Positions 61,601 to 64,000 of a DNA stretch of 64,000 nucleotides are shown one piece after another. The translations under genes were made by a program, and so were the position numbers. Under the pieces are notes generated by a model. The model was not told where the DNA came from. It searched no databases and saw only the letters and a list, made by a program, of their open reading frames with translations. Every line of letters starts with the position of its first letter. Position 1 is the stretch's first letter. Origin of the DNA: Streptomyces griseosporeus (GTDB taxonomy: Bacteria; Actinomycetota; Actinomycetes; Streptomycetales; Streptomycetaceae); assembly GCF_014656055.1 (NCBI RefSeq), contig NZ_BNBR01000006.1, positions 62,001 to 126,000 of the forward strand, read 5' to 3'.

Positions 61601-63000
61601 GACGGGCCGGGGTAGGTGGTGGTCGTCGACGGCGACCACGACTGGGTCACCGGGTAGACCGAGAAGTCCTCCGGCGTGCAGGTCGAGGACCACAGCGCCC
61701 ACACGTTCAGCGTCGCGGCGGACACCTTCTGGCCGGCGAGCGTCGTCCCGAGCCCGGAGAACTGCAGGAACGAGTTGGCCTTGGTGGTGCCGCTGTCGTA
61801 CGAACCGACCTTGATCTGGGTCTCGGCGGAGCGGTTGGAGGCGTAGTCGGTCTGGACGTACGTCGCCTCGCTCGCGAGGACCGTGGTCGGGTCGACGGTG
61901 ACCGGGTAGACCCGCTTGGGGTCGTCCAGCCAGGCCCGGTCGGCGGTCATCCGCAGCGCCGGCTCGCCGTCGACGGTGGTCAGCTCGTAGGAGACCGCTC
62001 CGGAGCGCGCGCCCTCACCGGAGCGCCGGTCTATGTTGGCGTCCTCCATGTAGGCGTGCGGGACGGTGGCGGCGACCTTGCCGTCGGCGCCGAGGAACTC
62101 CACGTCGCCGTTGTCGGCGAGGCGCGGGGTCAGGCCCTGGGCGTCCAGCTTGAAGACCCAGGAGTTGACGGCGTCCGGCGAGCGCAGGACGACGTTCTCC
62201 TTGAAGCCGTCGGCGATCGGGACGAGCTGGACGTCGGTGTCGGGCAGCACGCCGTTGTAGGCGATCGTGCCGTCGGTGCCCTTGGTCGCGGGGACCTTGG
62301 CGGCGCCGTTCAGCTCGTAGGCGAGGGCGCGGCCGGAGCCGAGGCCGACGGAGGCCAGCTCGTCGTCGGCCGCGTTCGGGGCGAAGTCGACGTCGAGGGA
62401 GTTGGCCTTCTGCTCGAAGCGGCCCTCCTCGTCCTTGACGAGGGTGGTGTCGATCGGCTGCCAGGTGCCGTCGGCCGCCTTGAAGTTGGTGCGGCCGCTG
62501 TAGTGGCGGATCGTCGTGGAGCCGTCCTCGTTGACGTAGTAGTCCGAGGTGGCCGTCGACTTCTTGGCGTCGCGCTTGCTGGTGGCCGGGTCGAAGCTCT
62601 TGCCGGTGCCCCGGGCGGGGCCGGTCGTGGCCTGCTCCGGCTTGTCCACGGGGCGCTGGTAGGCGTCGAGTTCGCCCTTGCCCTTGCCGGGCGCGCGGCC
62701 CACGCCGCGGTCGGCGTCGGTGGCGTCGGCGGAGGCGTGGTGGCTCTTGCCGCGGGCGGTGCCGCCCTCCTGGTCCGGGGTGTCCGGATCGTCGGGTTCG
62801 CTCACCCACTTCCACAGACCCGAGAGGGACATCTCGGGCATTTTCGGCGCCGTCAGGATGGCGCCGGAGGCCTCTGCCGTCTCGGTTGTGAGCATGAACG
62901 ACAGGGACACAAGGACAGAAAGTGCGGTAGCCCTCGCTCTGCGCCGTCCGGAACCACCCGGAGGGTACAAGCGAGGGCTACGCACCCAGCGAACACGCAT
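52222..63000 (-). CDS. secreted Rhs/YD-repeat polymorphic toxin
   Basis: 3,592 residues. A long signal peptide (about 1-45), a DNRLRE-like domain (about 375-550), three LamG-like modules (about 905-1135, 1195-1415 and 1930-2145) and many YD repeats (GRxTxxTDxxGxxTTYxYD) form the filament and cage. The Rhs core ends near residue 2995 (YSPFGKTLSSAGMVGNLG, then YAYANGNPMTATDPTGHW). A Lys/Arg-rich stretch (about 3000-3135), a Gly/Ala hydrophobic region (about 3140-3280), a Hint domain (Cys3303 to Cys3450) and a 142-residue tip complete it. ATG at 63000, AAAGG upstream. It probably releases the tip as a nuclease toxin. The length exceeds typical Rhs proteins because of the LamG insertions. Confidence 0.88.
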   Translation of the reverse strand: MRVRWVRSPRLYPPGGSGRRRARATALSVLVSLSFMLTTETAEASGAILTAPKMPEMSLSGLWKWVSEPDDPDTPDQEGGTARGKSHHASADATDADRGVGRAPGKGKGELDAYQRPVDKPEQATTGPARGTGKSFDPATSKRDAKKSTATSDYYVNEDGSTTIRHYSGRTNFKAADGTWQPIDTTLVKDEEGRFEQKANSLDVDFAPNAADDELASVGLGSGRALAYELNGAAKVPATKGTDGTIAYNGVLPDTDVQLVPIADGFKENVVLRSPDAVNSWVFKLDAQGLTPRLADNGDVEFLGADGKVAATVPHAYMEDANIDRRSGEGARSGAVSYELTTVDGEPALRMTADRAWLDDPKRVYPVTVDPTTVLASEATYVQTDYASNRSAETQIKVGSYDSGTTKANSFLQFSGLGTTLAGQKVSAATLNVWALWSSTCTPEDFSVYPVTQSWSPSTTTTYPGPSYGAAIGTTTPSPGASCTNSSGSASVGVKMPVTLSTSWFTQVATGGANYGLAMAAPTGDGLHWKKFHSDDSATAAWRPSLDLTYAPNTAPQVNAQYPPENFQANTLQPELLVYASDADKWPNASLTYSYEVYDADSTSTTPVVTSGNLTKSSWKIPAGKLKWSKNYAWYVGVTDGYEEVTYSSRFTTAVPQPPVTSGLAQNTDGHEFDPSEANYTTDDSDADVEVVGPSLEIERSYNSIDPRIDSAFGAGWSTVVDMKAAEVKDPSGAVTSVIVTYPGGEQVAFGRNSDGTFQPPMGRYARLQSVTGGYTLTDKDFTEYAFKQATAKAGTYAISSIKDYAGRTETFTYNTSKQLTKITNDTSKRSLTLAWQTPTGATTAHVSTVATDPSTAGDSSTAQTWQYSYTGDQLTKVCPPADWTHCTSYTYVTGNHYRTTVLDADPYAYWRLGEAAGATVAKDTVDLNQGRYNGLYHNVTLGSSSVLAGSTQTTATFNGTTSYVEMPSAPGATPSYMSVSLWFKTTTAGGVLFYYGDKPLSDADPVNNTTKNTPAVYVGTDGKLRGCLANSPSCSPNIVSGATVTDGQWHNAVLTGQATSQTLYLDGVAQGSLSGQINDWNQPYISLGAGVNTQGWPAMNPNDQLGHFTGQMAEVAIYSEPLDPSVITAQYQAAKRSAGLLSKITTPNGKTQASITYGPTDDLVTQATDGDGGTWKLNPPTVTGSSQVYRSAVMGSAPSGYWRLSDTGGAAQAANEIHTGFGTYNTVTQGVAGPFGTGDVTAVSFNGTSSYAEIPFTPWHSSANRAVELWFKTAKPGVILSDQSTAPTGTTPSGTWNPLLYVGADNKLHGHWWTTAGTAGTAFGTTGTVTDNQWHHAVLSSAGTTQTMYLDGAKVADFTGAPADQSNTRTFIGAGYGKNWYQSPGDVSYFTGSVAEVAAYDHAVGEDEVERHWSAYKASSGVAPVKTVKLTDPTNKTLTYVYDAEMGDRLLAAIDTEGKRTTYGYDTGGFLHTVTDANGNRSITGHDVRGNTVSQTDCQDTAANKCATEYYTYYPDATTAFPAMDPRNDLLLTERDARSASATDNTYLTSYTYDTGGNLLSVTTPPVPGSPNGRTATTTYTTSTTPAAEGGTAVAPAGLVDTVVTPGGKKTKNVYYANGDLASVTDANGAKVSYTYDNLGRKVSQKEISDSQPNGLTTTWTYDKNDQVTTETAPAVTNRVTGAVHQAKTTTVYDYDGNVTSQTVADLTGGDASRTTSMTYDAYNRMATRTDPGGDTTSFEYDVYGNKVKETDPAGNVNTYTFDGEGRPLTTNLLNYTGDPNNPSAPTTLVQESRAYDPAGRLASITDAMGWVTAYTYTDDGLTATVTRKDPANGKQFVEESNTYDMAGNLIKQVTNDGRTTTTFTVDADDRVTSSVLDPTGVNRTTKVSYDPDDNVVSETETDPATGDVATTDSLYDNLGNVKGTVEHDGTTAPVARYKLDETTGYSVGDSSGGNRTATHGTGMHWNTDHGGSALFDGDANSYAQTDGPVVNTAGSYTVSLWAKVTDTSVSQTLVSQDGDQVYGFVVYYSTGTGWTFGLRATDDTNATLVRAQSGTAAVTANAWTHLTAVYDAAAAKMRLYVNGTLAQETPFTSPWSANGSLQLGRHKWGPTTYGSNHKGGLDDVQVYGEALTGSQVSSVYNGTLPAAGSSVHTTTYKLDQRGLPLSMTDANGNTTDYGYDEAAQQTTVTEPVVNAETNGGTATAVRPVSMTGYNTFGEATETSDPNGNVTVTAYDAEGQETSTKLPNYTPPGSSTPITATSWNEYNDLGQVTAEVDPLGNRTTYTYSQLGDVASVTEPGGDKTTYVYDTNGDLLSTTRPNGAREESTWDYLGNELTSTEIVRQPTQRAYTAINEYNAPGGDLSREISPTGVSTSYKYNALGDVTEVTDPAGNVSTYTYNMDGSVLVAKDPDGTSTKNTYDGFGNLVTSQDLDALGNVLRTSRSSYDRAGNPQSVTDYRGHTATFTVDATGLVTKVVEPVSATESITTTYGYDVAGNRTRFTDGRGNPFITTYNTWGLPESVIEPSTPSHPDLADRTFTTVYDANGRVKEQRSPGGVVVTNEYDAKSRLTKTTGTGAEAATVDHTYAYDSDDRITAVAGAGTDLNTFTYDDRGLLLSTSGPSGSSSFAYNGDGAMTSRTDASGTTTYGYDTAGRLKTVNDGATGSALTYTYDVNNNVKQVDYGTGKSKRDFSYDSLERITNDKLTSPTGKVLASIAYGWDENDNLTSKTTTGVSGAASNTYTYDWANRITSWNNGTTTEVYGYDASGNRTRVGGDTYTYDARNRLTSDGHNAYTYTARGTLKTITDESGTQTLLKADAFNRVISEGDRTYVYDGLDRVLSAKDGTGADVFNFKYSGTGNDVASDGYASYSRDAGGALLGVKTGTSSALALTDIHDDVVAQFTDSAEALTGSATYSPFGKTLSSAGMVGNLGYQSGWTDPQTAKVNMAARWYSPQTGQFNSRDTVSNDPLPVSANANQYAYANGNPMTATDPTGHWPSFIDKAIKKVKKKVKKVAKSAWKKTKSAVKKVAKTVRKVAKKIKKAAKKVVRKARRAVRKAVHYVHDSVKKIKRYVKRTYKRVKRYVHKVVQHVKKTVRKVAKAVKHGVAKAVKAAKKAVKKIGRGVKKAAKATANFVKQHAATIASVATGVVVFAGCTAITAGAGAIGCAALAGAAANGVGYMMSDGPKSVGGFLGAVAIGGVTGALGGAAGGLASGAVGRLLAGVGGKVVQGAAAGAAGGAAEGAVGYGVSCAASEEGCSASGAAKAAAMGAATGGIFGAAASKFGPKGKSRPEPDGESSGPSCRVPHSFTGLTGVLMANGTVKPISELKAGDWVLTAEPGKKKKEKHKVKEVIVTKTDRDYVNVVVATKAGPKTIQTTKHHQFYEVSRNTWTQAGDLKAGYKLQNGDGAATLIVEVKAYTAQEVTYDLSVDGLHTYHVVAGDTAVLVHNCGGSDPAHSSTCTCASGGQPRMADGTMGPNPNPNPNRLSRDNQYPSNYRASTHQEMQNRWTDSNGNWLDEQGNVIPRNELTYDHRTPVVDHWNSTGYNSSRAARNDFYNDVDNLVPMRRSQNSSAGGSMTARYRQDTGPNYSR
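52651..53094 (-). other. Hint (intein-like) autoproteolytic domain
   Basis: From Cys3303 (SCRVPHSFTG) through VLMANGTVKPISELKAGDWVL, TKTDRDYVNVVV, TTKHHQFYEV to the C-terminal HTYHVVAGDTAVLVHNC. This is the polymorphic-toxin Hint pattern; the terminal His-Asn-Cys is the cleavage triad. It should free the C-terminal tip. Confidence 0.8.
53590..54010 (-). other. Lys/Arg-rich amphipathic segment of the Rhs protein
   Basis: About 140 residues with alternating Lys/Arg and Val/Ala (KKVKKKVKKVAKSAWKKTK, KKVRKARRAVRKAVHYVHD-like patterns) and almost no acidic residues. It follows the Rhs core and precedes the Gly/Ala hydrophobic region. Such a stretch could bind DNA, RNA or anionic membrane and may help translocate the tip. 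Confidence 0.6.
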
Positions 63001-63128
63001 GGGCAAGCCTTTACTTGAGAAGCGTCAAAAGAAGCCTCGAAAGCTTGCCTTAGTGGACACATAAGTTCCACATAAGATCGTATTCGTTAGCTGATCTTTA
63101 CCGGGGGCAGGGCATCAGGGCCGGTTTG

Positions 63129-63749
63129 TCACGCCTTGACCTTGCGCACGGCCTGCCGGACATCGTCCGCGATCGTGTCTTTCAGACGCGCATCCGGCTT
63201 TGCTACCGCGATGCCGTCAGTGGCGGATGTCTCATCGTCGACCACGATGAACCGCACATCCCGGTGCTTTCCGGCATCGGCGCGCGTGACCTCGACCTGG
63301 GGGGCGCCGACGGCCAGCACGATCTCGCACTGACGCTGCATCAGGCTGTTGAAGAACGGCCGGGCGTTGTCCGCCGTCTGCGGGCCCATGACCGGGATGT
63401 ACGTGACCCGGGCCCGGGTGTCCAGGGACGCCTCCTGCATGCCCTGCCACACGGTGGCGGCGGGGGTGCCCGCGAGGATGCCCTTCTCACCGGTCAGCAG
63501 GCAGGCGTCCACCTCGGTGTACTGCCGGGCCCGCGGGTCGGGCGGGGTGCTCTCGTCGTCGTCCAGGAGCCATACGCCGACCAGCGCGAGGGCGACGACC
63601 GCCACCACGCCGGCCGCTGCCCAGCCCCGGGGGCCGCGCAGCGCGGCGGCCACGGCGGCCGTCACCCGGGCCGCGGCCCGGCGCCAGTCGACGCCGCTGT
63701 CCTTCTTTCCGTCGCGCTCGCTCTCGCGCCAGGTACGCCGGACCTTCAT
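63129..63749 (-). CDS. membrane-anchored BMP/Med-like protein upstream of the Rhs gene
   Basis: 206 residues. Basic N-terminus (KKDSGVDWRRAAARVTAAV), one membrane helix (WAAAGVVAVVALALVGVWLL) and an extracellular domain with VDACLLTGEKGILAGTPAATVWQGMQEAS, YIPVMGPQTADNARPFFNSLMQ and CEIVLAVGAPQVEV. This resembles a shortened BMP (PnrA-like) substrate-binding fold. It lies 128 bases upstream of the Rhs start on the same strand and may be cotranscribed; a role in surface presentation or ligand sensing is inference. Confidence 0.6.
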   Translation of the reverse strand: MKVRRTWRESERDGKKDSGVDWRRAAARVTAAVAAALRGPRGWAAAGVVAVVALALVGVWLLDDDESTPPDPRARQYTEVDACLLTGEKGILAGTPAATVWQGMQEASLDTRARVTYIPVMGPQTADNARPFFNSLMQRQCEIVLAVGAPQVEVTRADAGKHRDVRFIVVDDETSATDGIAVAKPDARLKDTIADDVRQAVRKVKA

Positions 63750-63899
63750 CGCGACGGCCTCACGGTGCGGGTCCGCGACCCGGCCGCGCCAACGGCGCCC
63801 ACGTCGTGCTTCACGGCGGTGTACCTCTGCTCTCGGGATGTGCGTACGTATGCGCGAATGCGGAAGCGAAGGGTACATGCTGCGGGCGGGGTGGGGGTG

Positions 63900-63999
63900 C
63901 GTGGGGGCGTGGTGCGGGGGCCCGGGGTGGGGCGCGGTGTGGGGGCGCGGCGCGTGCGGCTGTGCGTGGGGGCGTGGTGCGGGGCCCGGCGTGGGGGCG
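63900..63999. repeat. G-rich direct repeats at the window edge
   Basis: Two near-identical 35-base units (63900-63934 and 63965-63999) rich in GTGGGGG, TGCGGGG and GGCCCGG runs, with further G runs between them. No gene is seen from 63750 to the window end on either strand with a believable start. The G runs could form quadruplexes on the plus strand. Confidence 0.7.
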
Positions 64000-64000
64000 G

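Noticed and set aside
52381..63018. A 3,545-codon open frame on the plus strand, antisense to the Rhs gene
   Set aside because: The opposite strand has signal peptide, YD repeats, Rhs core and Hint motifs. The antisense frame is Val/Arg/Gly-rich without domains and is a GC-composition shadow.
1..64000. CRISPR arrays, insertion sequences, rRNA and prophage genes
   Set aside because: No regularly spaced repeats, transposase motifs, rRNA-like stretches or phage structural genes were seen.

Overview
The window is chromosomal DNA from a Streptomyces. Base composition is very high in G+C. GTG, ATG and TTG starts follow purine-rich Shine-Dalgarno sites, many genes overlap by 1-4 bases, and the gene content is typically streptomycete: bldA tRNA-Leu(UAA), Rpf/LysM proteins with a c-di-AMP riboswitch, the eno-ftsB-DUF501-ppx cluster and an XRE/DUF397/ATPase locus. 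From memory, the first two thirds resemble the S. coelicolor hutU-to-enolase core region; this was not checked by search.

Layout. 0-10 kb: urocanate hydratase (hutU), a divergent PLP decarboxylase, a four-gene Roadblock/PATAN-like cluster, an RpiR regulator and a divergent SDR/XRE pair. 10-17 kb: a cystathionine beta-synthase-type enzyme, an SGNH hydrolase, an acetyl-CoA acetyltransferase, small conserved proteins and a Bax-inhibitor-like membrane protein. 17-23 kb: pobA with an in-frame insertion in its active-site segment, bldA, and a two-gene ABC exporter. 23-31 kb: a CFA-synthase-like methyltransferase, secreted and membrane proteins, type II NADH dehydrogenase with a probable Rex operator, and a PRC-barrel protein. 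30-41 kb: ppx, DUF501, ftsB/divIC, eno, two Rpf-like LysM proteins (one under a ydaO-type riboswitch), a P450 overlapping mazG, a tandem palindromic repeat, a SurA-like lipoprotein and a DUF1906 protein.

41-64 kb is accessory. It carries a membrane-tethered M16 peptidase-like protein, two related TPR-like proteins and the XRE-DUF5753/DUF397/ATPase triad. Next comes a tightly packed seven-gene operon of immunity-type genes: Imm1-like, two SUFU-like (one frameshifted), and orphans. The end is dominated by a 3,592-residue secreted Rhs/YD-repeat polymorphic toxin with LamG domains, a long Lys/Arg-rich segment, glycine/alanine-rich hydrophobic stretches, a Hint autoprotease and a short HNH/Endo VII-like tip of lower G+C. 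It is followed 15 bases later by its presumed immunity gene and preceded by a membrane-anchored BMP-like protein.

The most interesting material is the Rhs locus with its neighbouring immunity-type operon, the GTPase-less Roadblock/PATAN cluster, the pobA insertion and the regulatory elements around bldA, ndh and rpfA. All assignments come from reading motifs; no database search was possible.
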